This document shows, one piece after another, positions 22,128-33,740 of a stretch of DNA of 37,773 nucleotides. Location: NCBI GenBank assembly GCA_013423325.1, contig BLJB01000215.1, positions 1 to 37,773 on the forward strand, written 5' to 3'. The position numbers and the translations under genes were made by a program. This stretch comes from Usnea hakonensis (Eukaryota > Ascomycota > Lecanoromycetes > Lecanorales > Parmeliaceae). Each line of letters opens with the position of its first letter. Position 1 is the stretch's first letter. The notes under the pieces are model-generated. The model was given only the letters and a program-made list of their open reading frames with translations. It did no database searches and was not told where the DNA came from.

Positions 22128-22140
22128 GGTTATAAGCCTA
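22128..22140 (+). other. Primer binding site, half initiator-Met tRNA type
   Basis: GGTTATAAGCCTA is the RIPped equivalent of the site at 2669. Its position right after the LTR supports a Copia-type element reading rightward. Confidence 0.55.
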
Positions 22141-22849
22141 GGGTTCGCCCTAATAGTATTCTAGTATACTATAATTATACTAATTATAGTAACTTTTAGT
22201 ATAGTAATTACCCTACTATAGAGTACTATAGCGGTAATTTATTTATTTATTAAATAACCTCTTGATTGATTGATTGATTGTATTATACGCCTATACTAGC
22301 TACTTAATATGAGCTAATAAGGGTGCTATTATCGCTAAGCCAATAGAGCTAGGTATCGAAGAAACCTAAGGGCGAACCCCTAAATAAAAACTCTAATTAA
22401 ATAATACGTTTTCCCTCTACTATACTCTCGAGGAGTCCTAGTATACTACCGCGTATCTTTCTTCTTCTATACCTCAACTTTTCTAGTCCTTATATTTATT
22501 TCCCTTAACCGCCTTAGCCCCTAAGGGTCGGTACGGTCTTTTCTTCGTACGCCCTTTTTAGGCTTAGTAGTCTCCTCTACCCTAAGGGGTAGTCTTGACT
22601 ATTAAAGTTATTCGCTAGCTAGCTCGAAACTATTTAATTAGCCTAAATTAACTATCTATCTTATCGCTATCCGAATCCCTTTAGTCGTAGTTAGTATTAT
22701 CTAGAAATCCCCGGTACCTATCTCTACGAATAGCCGTAGTCTATCCCTATATAATTCTAGATAGAAGAGGAGAATATATTTAATATCCTACTTTCTCTAT
22801 CTATATATATAGTTAGGGTTAATCCCTAGTACCCTTATTCTATTAAGGA

Positions 22850-25800
22850 ATACATTAAGTCCGATTTTACTACTCTTTATCTAGATAGTAACCGAGCTTT
22901 TAGCTTTCCTTAATATCCTATAGTAATCGAACCTCCTATTATATAAGCCTCCTATCTAAGCAGGGGTTCTTATTATACTCGGAGTCCCTTATTAATACTT
23001 TTCCTATTTCCTCGATCTCCGATTATAGAACTAGTCTTATATTTTCCGTCTTATAACGTTAATACTCTAATATTCCTCGACGTCTCTAAGTAGGTTAATC
23101 TATCTCTTCTTTCTTCTTATACTAGTGGCCGCTTAGTCCTAGCTCTTTTCTCCTAGGGCCTTAAGAGCCTAGGCTTCCTTTTCCGCCGCGGGTATAGGCC
23201 TTAGCTTCCTCCTTCTACCTCTACTAGCCTAGAGGCGTCGGGCGATTCGTTCGTTACCCTCTCTTATAGCGGCGTGGGTACCTCGTAGGGCCTAGTATTA
23301 TAGTACTAGCTTATCTAGCTAGTATTCTAGTAGGGGTATTAATACTTCCGCCTCTAGAACTAGGATAGGTATAGCCCTATATACCCCGGTTACTTTGTGG
23401 AGATACTCGTTTTGTATCTTAGCCAGCTTCTCGGAGGGCTTCCGGGAGAATTCCTTAGTCCCGCGAGGATAGTGCTAGATCGGTGCTACGAATATTAATA
23501 TCGGGCGTACGACTATACTATATACCGTACGATACCTAGCGAATATCGCTCCCTATATCGAGTCGGCGAGGTATTCTAGGGCTTATTTCTATCCTGCGGC
23601 ACGGGCCGTTAGCTAGGTAATATATAGTCCCTACCGGAGTTTAGTATCTATATATAAGCCTAGTACTCTAATATTTAGGCTAGGGTCTATTTTTACTTCC
23701 TTAAAGTCTAAGAATACCTTTATATTAAATTTCTTTAGGCTCCTTATAAGGTATACTAGCTTATATTTCTTAGGGGCAAATATTACCCTATATATCTTAG
23801 CCTACCTAAGATAGATATTATAGGCCTTATATAGTACTCTATAATTGTCTTCTATACTTCCGCTATATACTAGTAGATAAATATTATCGACGAAACCTTC
23901 TATCTAGATAGGGAGAGCGGCCCTTATATATTATTCGATTAGAGGGGCGTTAAAGAAGAGAAATAATATAGGGAAGATTAGTAATCTCTAAGGAATACTT
24001 GTCTTTACTACCTCTATTACGCTCGTCTAGCCCCCTAACGTTATGGATGTCGCTCTATCCGTAAGGAAGCTAGACGTCTATCTTACTATCTTTTCTAGGA
24101 CTCTCCTTTCCCTTAGGTTATAGAGGAGCCTCTTATACGAGACGTTATCGAAGGTACCTATAATATCTAGTAAAAGTAGGCTAGCGATTTTCCTATTATC
24201 GACGATACTATAGTTCTATATAGTATAAACCGCTTCTATTAGCGATTCTAATACTATTTCTATTAATCTACCTTTCCTCGCTCTTATTTACTATTAAGGG
24301 AGGAGACTATATCTTTCTACTAGTCCCGCTAGCCGCTTTAAGATCACTATTTCTAGCGCTTTATCTAGGGTATCGAGTAAGGCTATTAGTTAGTACGCTT
24401 TAGGTTCCGAGTAATCGGGCTTATTCGGCTTTTTTAATATTACCGTATTAGCCTCTTTAAAGATTTTCGGGTAGTATCCCAAGTTAAAGTAGGCTTGAAA
24501 GAGTCTAGTAAGAGAATCTATAATATACGGGGCTATACTCCTTAGAAACCGGTTAAGGATTCCCGAGACGCCTAGGGCTTTATCTACCGCCGGGTATATA
24601 ATTATTTTTAGTACCTCGTCTCTATTAATCCTATCCCCTATAGGTATTAGAGTTAGGTATTAGGTACCTAGGATATCCCCTAGATCGGCTATTAAGGTAA
24701 GTAGAAATAATACTCTTCTTAGGGTATCGACTTTACCTTCGAATCTAGACTATTTTATCCCTCTTTGGTCTAGAATAGCCGGGAATTATAGTAAGGGTTT
24801 TAGAGCCGTACTCTACTCTCTTCCTTACCGGGTAAGCTTCTAGATTCTATCTTTTCTTAGAGACGCTTTATATACTCCCTCGCGCTAATAGAGTATACGG
24901 GTTTTATATATAACCTTTACCTTCTCTCTTTTAGCCTCCCGAAGTTCCTTAGTTAACTACTCGTCTCGGAGTCGGTAGTACTCTCTTAACCTAAGTTTGG
25001 CCGCCTTAATAACTCTTATATAATCTATATTCTAGTATAATTTCGAGTTAATTATAGGCTCTACCTACGGTATATAGTTCTCTATTATCTCCTAGAAACC
25101 TTAATTTATAGTCCCTACGAAGGTATCTACCTCCTCCTCCGTTTTTATAGACCTCTTAGAGAGAGTACTTTATAGGGTACTACTACCCCTAGCTACCTCG
25201 GAGGTAGTATCTTTTTCGGCTAGTTTCTTCTATAGCTATCGCTTTCTTATCGGTATCTCTTTCTATTACTATTCTAGTTCCGTTACTACTAGTATATAGT
25301 TAGACGCGTATCCTAGGTCTTCTCTTAGGGTATAACGGACTATAGCCTAGTAGATAGTCAGTATTAGGAAGACTAGGTCGATAGCTAACTCCTAGCCCCA
25401 GGATTTCTATATAGCTAAGTCGCTTAGTAGCCCTAGAGTTATTTCCTTAGCTTAAGTAACTTCGATAAGTCTATTAGCTATTTTATAGTACGTATATCGC
25501 CCTTTATTATTCTATCTAGAGTAGTAGAGATTAAAGTCTCCGAGAGCTATATATTCGCCTTCCTCCTCTAAGGCTTATTCTAAAGATACTAGTACTAGAG
25601 AGGCTATCGCTACCTCTATTAACGCTAGCGACTAGTTATATATATTATATACCTAGAGGATTAGTTCTTAAGTAGGAGGCCGAGGAGGAGTATATTCTTC
25701 CTTATCTCTACTATCTTACTTAATACTTAATCTAAGGGAGCAAAAGTCGCCTCCTTAGTATCTAACCTCCTAGCTAGTTAGATCTATCCTTTTATTAATA

Positions 25801-26150
25801 TAAAAGTATATCCGTATATCTAGGCCTAATTTATAAGCCAGTAGGAACCTACTAGAGCCTAGATTATATATCGATCTATTAAACGTATTATAGCTCGGTT
25901 CCTAGATCGCTAGTATATTAAAATCTTGTACTTCCCGCTCCTTAAGGAGTGGCGCTAGTACTTCGTCTTTCGACTTCCGCACGTTATATTATAAGACCTT
26001 TAATATACTATCCCTACTTATTAATATAGGTATTAAAATCCGAACCGTTAAGACTAGTATCCGTTATACTCGGTATTAAAGTTATATTAATCGCGTTAAC
26101 TATATCCTAGAAGCCGGTTCTTCCTCTAAACTAGGTTAGATACGTCTACC
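22850..26150 (-). pseudogene. LINE ORF2: endonuclease and reverse transcriptase, RIP-broken
   Basis: On the - strand, 25575 to 25530 reads GDFNLYYSR followed by a stop, which is the APE-type endonuclease motif GDFNxHHSxW after RIP. At 24000-23935 the frame gives the RT motif (P)QGSPLSPILFLFFNAPL with RIP changes. At 23900-23860 it gives GFVDNIYLLVYSGS, the FVDD active site with its second Asp turned to Asn by TG to TA. The boundaries of the original frame are only approximate. There is no functional product. Confidence 0.75.
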
Positions 26151-27480
26151 CCGGTTCTTTTTCTAATATCTTAGGCGGCCTTCCTACCCTTCTCGATTAT
26201 TAGTTATTTGAGATTTCTTCTAGCCTCTTCCTTTTTAGGGATACCGTCTTCTATCCGTCCTCTATTTAGACTGGGGCCGAGGTAGGTTAGATTATCGCCG
26301 AGGGCTCCTTATACTATTTAGGAGTATTCTCCCTCTTCTACTTAAGGCGTTCTACTTTACGTTGGCGGACCTAGTAGATCGAGCTCTATACCTCGTAATT
26401 GCCTTAGTAGACTGCGCAGCGTCTCTACCCTTAGCCTCGGTAATCCTTAGTGGGGTAGGCTCCTACGTAGCGTCCGTACTTTTCCGGTCTCTAGTACGAT
26501 CCCTGAAAGTGGCTATACTGCTAGTATTAATAGTACTACTTTAGTCCGCTTACTACCTCCTATTTTCTATAGTAGAGTAGCTAGCTATTCTCTACTATAT
26601 TCTCTACTATTAGTCTATTTGCCCCTTCGGGGCCCTTAGTTTTAATTAGGAGTATAGAGTATTTCTTAGTCCCTCTATATATCTTCTTTATCTATACAAA
26701 TAGGGGCTATTCTATCCTTACTACCTTTAGTCCGGGGTAGAGAGTACTATTCTCCCGTTTTAGCTTCTCGATATAAGCCCCTTAGTCTTTATTATCGAAC
26801 GCGTCGATTCTTACTGAGTCGACGGCTACTACAAAGGAAGGTTTAAGGATATAGGCCGACGGGTAATCCCTCTAGATTATCTCGGCGTCCTTCTCTACCG
26901 CCCTCTTTGCCTCCCTTGAGGCTATATATAGGACTATACCCCCGTTATAGGAGTGCCTTACTATAATAATAGAGCCTATCGGGGCTCCGCTACTATAGAA
27001 CATATCCTTAAGCTATACCGGCGTAGCGTACTTAATCTTCTTTCTCTCCTCCTTACTTCTTATCCTAATCGTCACCCTTTTCTTATTAGTATTTCCCGCC
27101 GCGGTACGGGAGGGTAGTAGCGCCGAGTTTAGTCGCTCGTATATAAGTGGCCTAGCGGCGTTACTAGCTACCTTTTAGGCCTAGGACTATTATAGCGCCG
27201 AGGGTAGGCCTCTAATTAGCTATTTCTCCGCCTACTTTCGGGTCTCTTTCCGCTTAGCTTTAGCCACCTCTACGTATTCCCCTACTAACTAGATTACTAT
27301 CTTAAATAGCCTAAATTTCTGTCTGTCGAGGTCCTCGAAAGATATATTTTTCGCGGTTTCTACCGCGTCCTTAACTAACTAGCCTATCCTCTCGACGTAG
27401 TTACGCCTATAATCCTTCTCCTTTTATTTTATGCCGCTCTCTATAGCCTTTACTACTTCTCTACTTAACCTCTCTATTCA

Positions 27481-27678
27481 TCTTATCGCGTCTATACGCG
27501 TAGCCGATATATATCTACTTCCTCTTCCCGCGTTATCTCCGTTATCGCGTTGCCCTCCCTCGACTCCTACCGACTCCTCTTCTTGGTTCTTGGTTATGCT
27601 CGTTGTGACCTCCACATTAGAGGTCTCTAGAGCCCCGCAGGGGCCCTGGTGGGTGTGTTCGCTGTTCGTGGTCGCCAT
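27481..27678 (-). pseudogene. LINE ORF1 (gag-like) N-terminal part
   Basis: ATG at 27678 opens a frame starting MATTNSEHTHQGPCGALETS, only 21 bases from the 5' end of the element, so the 5' UTR is very short. The frame ends at a RIP-type stop near 27478. The following 1.2 kb reads as a broken continuation. This first exon-like stretch keeps unusually many CpA/TpG for the region. Confidence 0.6.
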
Positions 27679-27712
27679 CCTCAAATACGTAACTATTTCT
27701 AAATAACCTCTT

Positions 27713-29362
27713 AAAAGTAGAAATTCCTATATATAAATAGTTATTTAGATCTAAATAATTATAATTCGTCGTAAATTCGATAGCTAGAAAACCCCTAGTT
27801 TAATATTAGTAATATCGAAATTTACTAATATTAAGGTATTATTAAGGCTTATATAAAATTAACTAATTATATAGCTATCGGCTTCTAGAAGATTACCTTC
27901 CCTACGTAGGATATACTAAATAAAGGGGAGTATACCTTTTATTTATATACTAAAATATTATAAATACGATAGCGAGTATCTAGATTCTTAATCTAAAGTT
28001 AATTATATAATATTTATAATAATAGCTAGAAAGAAGCTATACTAACTTTCTAAATCTTAATTATTAATAGAGGTAAGGGCTTAATCTAAGTAGAGGAGAA
28101 AAGGTAAGTCCTAGTCTCCTTATTATTCTTTATAAATAGAGATAAAAGTAGAAATAAATAATTCTTAAGATTATAATTAATAGTTTTAGCCTCCCTAATC
28201 TTCTCGGCTAAAAAATTAATAATTATAAAGTTAAAAGTCTAGAGGGTAATCTCCCTAATCTTATTAATTTCCTCTTAATAATAAGGCTAAAGTAGCGCGT
28301 AAATATATTAAGAAGTAGTACTAAAGAAAGAGGAGACTAGTAATCTTTATAAAAGATATAAAAACTCTTAAATTAAATAAAAATAATATTATTTCTACCT
28401 TAAAGCGATTAGTAGAAAAAGTAGAATATAACTAAATAGAAGTTAATAATCCTATTAAATAATAGAGGAAAGACTTATCTTCCTTAAATACGAATATTAT
28501 TAAAGATAATTATAATAAATAAGATTTAGAAGATAAGGATCCTAGTTAAAATAACTTAATTAGGGAAGTATTATTTATAAAGGATAAACTAGATAACTCC
28601 CTCTATTAAACTTTTATACTAATATTATTATTAAGTTTAATTCTTACTCCTTTAGCTTTAGCCTATAAAAAGGCCCTTTATAAATAAAGATCTATATTAT
28701 ATTATAAAAATTTTAAAGCTAAAAAGGACTTTTTATTTACCTTTAAAATATTATCTTATATTACGAATTATAATATAGATAGCGAGTATACTCTAGAATC
28801 CTTTTTTAATTCTACGCTTTCCTTTTTATCTATCTCTAAATTAGTAATAGAGATATCTTCTAATACTAATTTTTTCGATTTTTAAACTAAATCGCTATTA
28901 CTAATTCTAGAAACTCCGAGTATAAAGATTTTATCCCTAAGGCTAAAGTTTAAATTAGTAGCTTATAAAACCCTTTAGTATTTAAATTACTTATTAGGAT
29001 TATCTTTATTAGTTTTATTATTATCGGATTTAGATTTAGAATTAAAATTAGATTTAGATTTATTTAAATTAGAAATATTCTTATCGGAGTCCTTTTCGGA
29101 GTTAGAAATATCTTTATTAGGGTCCTTATTAGAATTAGAGTTAGAATTATTAACTCTAATTAAATCTAAATTAGACTTAGATTCGTCCTTATCGGGTTTA
29201 GTACTATTAATTCTAATTAAATTAGAATTAGACTTATTTAAATCCGAACTAGAAAGGGATAGGGAATTAGATACTAATTATATCTATAAAAAAAATTAAA
29301 ATATTAATATTCCTAAGTTAACTTAATAATATTAATAAGCTTTAAGATATAGGGAACTATTA
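27713..29362 (+). pseudogene. Copia-type element: leader and Ser-rich gag N-terminal region, RIPped
   Basis: The + strand from about 28600 reads as a Ser/Lys/Pro-rich protein. Between about 29000 and 29285 it is an acidic Ser/Asp/Glu array in which nearly every Ser codon TCA is now TTA. The frame is full of RIP stops. It continues after the insertion at 29363-30429. The first ~900 bp (27713-28600) hold nothing I recognise. Confidence 0.45.
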
Positions 29363-29500
29363 GGCCGGCGACGAGATCTAGCTATATATACTATCGGCTA
29401 CGAACCTACTACTATCGTACGCGATATAAAGGTTACTATCGTTCTATTACGCGATATAAAAATTACTATCGTATATAGTTTAGTAGAGCTAAAAGATCTT
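29363..29500 (+). ncRNA. HDV-like ribozyme fold (copy 3, P1/P3 damaged)
   Basis: P1 5' strand GGCCGGC is at 29363-29369, but its partner has decayed to ATCGGCT. P2 is 7 bp (29373-29379 with 29494-29500). J4/2 reads CTAA with C at 29489, again C-N-R-A. The P4 region is longer than in the other copies because GCGATATAAARRTTACTATCG is repeated. The start coincides with the end of the target duplication. Confidence 0.5.
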
Positions 29501-30429
29501 ATCTTAAAGAATATAATATATAGAGGATTAGATAAATAAAAAGAGAATAATAAATAATTATTAATAATATATTAATATCTATTAATAGTATTATTAAGTA
29601 GTAGCGAACTATATCTATAATATAAAGAAGTATTAAGCCTTTAAATAATCTTTCCTCTCCTTCTTACTATACTAATTACGCGCGTATATAACTTCTATAA
29701 TAAGCTACCCCTTTTAGAGCCTTCGCGATTTATTAAAAGAATTACTCTATATACCCCGCCTCGAATAATAATATTATAAATTAAATATAATATACTATTA
29801 TTATAAGATATTAGGCTATCTTAGGCCTTCTTACTCTAATAAATAATAAATACTAAGACTTTTAATAGATATATAAATATAGAGATATAGTAAACCTCTA
29901 CTCGATACTAACTAAGAGAGATAACGACTATAAGTCCTTATTAATCTAGCGGTTATTTCTAATATATAAACCTCCCTTTTAAGACTCTACTATATAGTTT
30001 TAACTATAGTATTAATATATCTATTATATATAATAAACCTAGTCTATAGTCTAATACCTAGTTAATAATTTAAATTATATTAAATTTTACTCTATTAGAG
30101 TATTAGAAATTAATAGCCTTACTTAGATAAGCGTATAAGATAGTTAATTTAGCCTAGATATTAAAGCGCCGATATTAAGTTATAGATTAACTAAAGCGTA
30201 TAGCGAGAACCGGGATAAAAAAAATATATAGATACGTAGTAATATATTAAAACTCTTTAGGAGTATAATAGTAGAATAGAAAATAAATATATTATTTAAT
30301 TAAAATTTTTATCTAGGGGTTCGCCCTTAGATTTCTTTAACGCCTAGCTCTACTAGTTTAATATTATAATTACCCTTATTAGCTTATATTAAGTAGCTAG
30401 TATAGGTATATAAAATAATTAATTAATTA
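29363..30429 (+). mobile_element. Chimeric retroelement: element B head with LINE 3' tail
   Basis: This 1067-bp insertion lies in the Copia gag region, flanked by 13-bp duplications TAGGGAACTATTA at 29350-29362 and 30430-30442. Its first ~180 bp match the ribozyme head of element B. Its last ~215 bp (30215-30429) match the LINE 3' end in + orientation, with a RIPped (CAAT)n tail. The middle ~700 bp match neither. It is strongly RIPped and shows no coding frame. Confidence 0.75.
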
Positions 30430-30442
30430 ATAGGGAACTATT

Positions 30443-31250
30443 AGATATAAAAGTAATAATTTAAAGATAAGCTAAAGCTTCTAAATATATAGTACTATAT
30501 TATTAAGAACTTTAATCTTTTAATCGCTAATAAGCTTAAGACCTAGAAGTAAGCCTATAATAAAATATATATTATACTTAAATTCTAATATAAATATAAC
30601 TCTCGGATAATAATTAAGAATAAAATTAATATCTAGAAAACTTAAAAAACTCTTAAAAAATTTAAATCTTAGGGCTCTAGTCTACTCTATTTAATATTCT
30701 AAAAGCTAGATAACATTAATCTAGCTAGCTATAATAATAATTTCTAAATCTATACTAACTAATTTAGAGAGGTACTCGAAGAGGTTAATATTATATTATT
30801 AAATATATATATTAATAAGAATTAGCTAATCTATCGCTTTCTTTTAGATCTAGAATTAATCTATAATAATTATTATAAGTAGTATAACTAAAATTATAAT
30901 ACTCTTAATAATAATAATAAGTCTAAATTCGATTTAGACTATACTATAATAAGATTTATAAATATTATTATAAATTTATCTAGCTCTATTAACTCCTCTA
31001 TTAAGACTTAGATATTAGTTACTCTAGTTAATAATATATTTATATATACCTTATAGAGTATTATTACTCTAGTAGTAGCTAGGGGAGCTAAAAATAAGAT
31101 TTAATTAAAAGCCTATATAGATAATTTTTATATATATATTTAGATCTATAAATTCTATATCTACTATAAAAAGGACTAGTATAATAATTTAGAGTATATC
31201 TCTCTTTATCCCTATTTAAAAAAGAAGAAGAGTAATAATAATAGTAGTAC
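30443..31250 (+). pseudogene. Copia-type gag with CCHC knuckle, RIPped
   Basis: Ignoring RIP stops, the + strand reads as a Ty1/Copia gag. It has KDKLKLLNI near 30475, LLYLIFQKLDNINLASYNNN at about 30685-30745, FREVLEEVN at about 30765, and IYRFLLDLE at about 30830. It ends in a zinc knuckle at 31156-31197 read as YIYYKKD-stop-YNNLEY, i.e. CX2CX4HX4C with every Cys and His codon changed to Tyr and Trp to stop. A Lys-rich run follows. It has no function now. Confidence 0.65.
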
Positions 31251-31258
31251 TTATACTG

Positions 31259-31979
31259 TAGGGCCCGTCTATAAAGTTTTTTTCGAGTCTATAACTAGTT
31301 GGTAACCGGTTACTAACCGGTTACGAACTAGGAATAAACTAAAGATAAACTAAAATAATCTTAAAACTAATCTTAAATTAACTCGAAATAAACCCGGAGT
31401 TTACCCGGTTCGTAACTAGTTACTTTACTAACCGAATAGGAACTAAACGAGACCCGGTTCCTTTTTTTACTATAATCTATAGATATATATAGGGTTACTA
31501 ATCGATTATTAATTAAATAATAAGCTTTTTTTTTTTCCTTTTTTTTTTCTCTAAGTTAGATTATAGAGGGCTAGGCCTAATAGAGTAATATATATATATA
31601 TAAATTTTTATAAAAATTTGATTTTTTAAATAATAAAATTAATAGCGTTATTATATAAGTCTATAAAGACTACCCGAAATACCCGCTTTTAGCGTATTTC
31701 TAAAATTTTAGTATAAAGTCTAAATTTTTACGATTAACGCAGTTATCTTTTTTTAAATCGACTTTTAACGATTATAAACCTCTTTATAAAAAATTAGGGT
31801 TATAACCCTAATTATAAATTTTAAAAATTATAACTAAAATATCTTTATATAAGGTTTATAACTACTTTTATTTATATAGACGGTTTTTTTTCTATTAATA
31901 ACCCTTAACTAAAAAAAATAGAGTTGTTAACCGGTTACTACTCGGTTTCCGCCCCCAAATAAACTCTATAATAGGCCTA
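31259..31979. mobile_element. Putative hAT-like TIR element, non-autonomous
   Basis: The ends are imperfect inverted repeats: left TAGGGCCCGTCTATAAAGTT, right (reverse complement) TAGGCCTATTATAGAGTTT. TAACCGGTTA motifs lie inside both ends (31301-31322 and 31927-31937). The segment splits the Copia element between gag and pol. An 8-bp word ATAGTAGT occurs near both edges (31241-31248, 31981-31988) but does not abut the ends cleanly. There is no coding frame. Confidence 0.4.
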
Positions 31980-32034
31980 GATAGTAGTTATAGCTATAAA
32001 TATAGCGGACACGATAGTCGAGATAGCTATAAAG

Positions 32035-32082
<48 letters not shown>

Positions 32083-33055
32083 TTTTAAATAAGATAAAGT
32101 CTACTACTAATATCTAGACTACTATTATAGTTACTAAGTCTACGGCTTTTAGTTTTATAGTCTATATTAAATAACTAACTAAAGCTATCTATCTTATTAT
32201 AAACTCTTAATAGTTTTAAAGCCGAACTTTTTAGCTATCTTAAAAAATAATAATATAGACTTCTTTAATATTTATAATAACTATACTCTTAGTACTATAA
32301 TTTATTAATAATAGTTATACTTAATATATAGTATAAAATTAATTAATATTTTAAACTTTTACTCCCTTCGCGGTACTAGTTAAAGTTAATAATATTATAG
32401 ATTATATTCTAGTTAAAGGAGTCGGCCGAATTTAGCTTTAATATAAAGGCCTTAAAAATAAATATATACTAATTATTAATAATATCTAGTATATACTTAT
32501 AAATAAGTTTAATCTAATTTTTTAAAAATAGCTTAAGGACTAAAATATAAAATTTATATTTATACTAAATAGAATTAATATTAAAGAGTATAGTATTATT
32601 TTTAAATACTAATAAAATTATCTATATATACTTAATATATAGACTAAGGCCTCTATATATTTAATAGTTATTAATAAAGATATTTCTATTTATAATAAGT
32701 CCCCCTTAACTATAATTTTATTTATTATTAACTTAGAATTTTAAATTAATAAGGATATCTTATAAATATAGTATAACTATTATAGCTATTTAGATTACTA
32801 AAGCCTTAAAAAACTTACTAAAATAAATATTAATATAAATCTAATTATTCCTCCTCTTACTAATATCTATAAACTATATAGTATTATTAATATAAAAGTA
32901 GAATTATATAAGCGCTATATAGAATCTAGATATTAGGAAAATAATTTAATTTATAATAATATTTAGGGCCCTTTTATAATTTCTTATAATAACTATTAAT
33001 AGATAATTACCTTTTTAGATAATAAGACTCTTAGGTCTACTATTATATTTCTACT
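31980..33055 (+). pseudogene. Copia-type element, gag-pol junction and protease/integrase region, RIPped
   Basis: This AT-rich segment lies between the gag knuckle and the LTR element at 33056. No single domain can be read with confidence, but it is collinear with gag upstream and RT downstream. It includes an (AAT)n microsatellite at 32034-32082. Confidence 0.4.
32034..32082. repeat. (AAT)n microsatellite
   Basis: An uninterrupted ATA/AAT trinucleotide run of about 48 bp. Confidence 0.95.
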
Positions 33056-33246
33056 TGTCATGGTTTCACCCCAACACCTCTTTTTCATGATCTGCGGAGA
33101 CGCGCTAAGCCTCATTTAGCCTAGCGCCTTAGTATTGCGCACCATAATTTCTTCGGTATATTTGCACCATTGCTTCTATATAGCTAATATTCTAGTTATA
33201 CTAATACCCAAATATTATTACTCGGTCCATATTCGGTTCCCTAATA
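33056..33246 (+). repeat. 5' LTR of the short LTR element
   Basis: This matches 34700-34890 along its whole length, sharing for example TGATCTGCGGAGACGCGCTA and TATTTGCACCATTGCTTCTA. The bases after it, TAATATTAG, could be a RIPped initiator-Met primer site (TGGTATCAG), but this is weak. Confidence 0.85.
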
Positions 33247-33499
33247 TAATATTAGCTATCCCTTATAGCCCTAAGTAAAGCTATTATTAAATATCGCTCC
33301 TATAACTAATCTATTTACCTACGGGGATTTCTTACCGGTTTTCTACCTATTATTCTAGAGCTTCGACGGCTTTCTCTCGCCTGAGGCCTGTTACCTATCT
33401 ATCTATTAACTATCTATCCTATCTGCCTATAGAGAACTCTCGCTATTTCCCTACTATTATCCCTAGAATTTAACGATTTTCTCTTGCCTAAGGCCTATC

Positions 33500-33740
33500 T
33501 ATTAACTGTCTATCCTATCTACCTACGGAGACCTCTCAGAATATCGCCTTATCAATTACCCTATTATAGAAGAGATATCCGGCCGTTTCTCGTCTAAGGC
33601 CTATAACTATCTATCCTATCTATCCTATCTACCTACGGAGACCTCTCGGAATATCGCCTTGTTAATTACCCTATTGTAGAAGAGATATTCGGCTATTTCT
33701 CGCCTAAGGCCTATAACTATCTATCCTATTACCTATCTAT
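33500..33740. repeat. Tandem repeat of about 118 bp inside the LTR element
   Basis: Two near-identical units contain CTACCTACGGAGACCTCTC, an ATATCGCCTT core and TTTCTCGYCTAAGGCCTATA. Shorter partial units continue to about 33900 on the CTATCTATCCTATC theme. Confidence 0.8.

Larger units (their letters stand above)
22264..27699 (-). mobile_element. Full-length Tad1-like LINE
   Basis: This 5436-bp element is flanked by perfect 13-bp duplications TAAATAACCTCTT at 22251-22263 and 27700-27712. Its 3' tail is (GATT)n at 22264. The order on the - strand is ORF1, then an endonuclease/reverse transcriptase ORF2. RIP is moderate: CpG survives while CpA/TpG are reduced and stops are frequent. It is inserted in the leader of the Copia-type element whose LTR is at 22007. 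Fragments of the same family occur at 5222, 7013, 8312 and 30215. Confidence 0.85.

Noticed and set aside
26362..26544. 60-codon + frame inside the LINE
   Set aside because: It lies antisense to the LINE ORFs in RIPped sequence. The alternative start and Leu/Val-rich content fit a shadow frame.
27431..27706. 91-codon + frame at the LINE 5' end
   Set aside because: It is antisense to ORF1, whose start codon, element end and composition are coherent.
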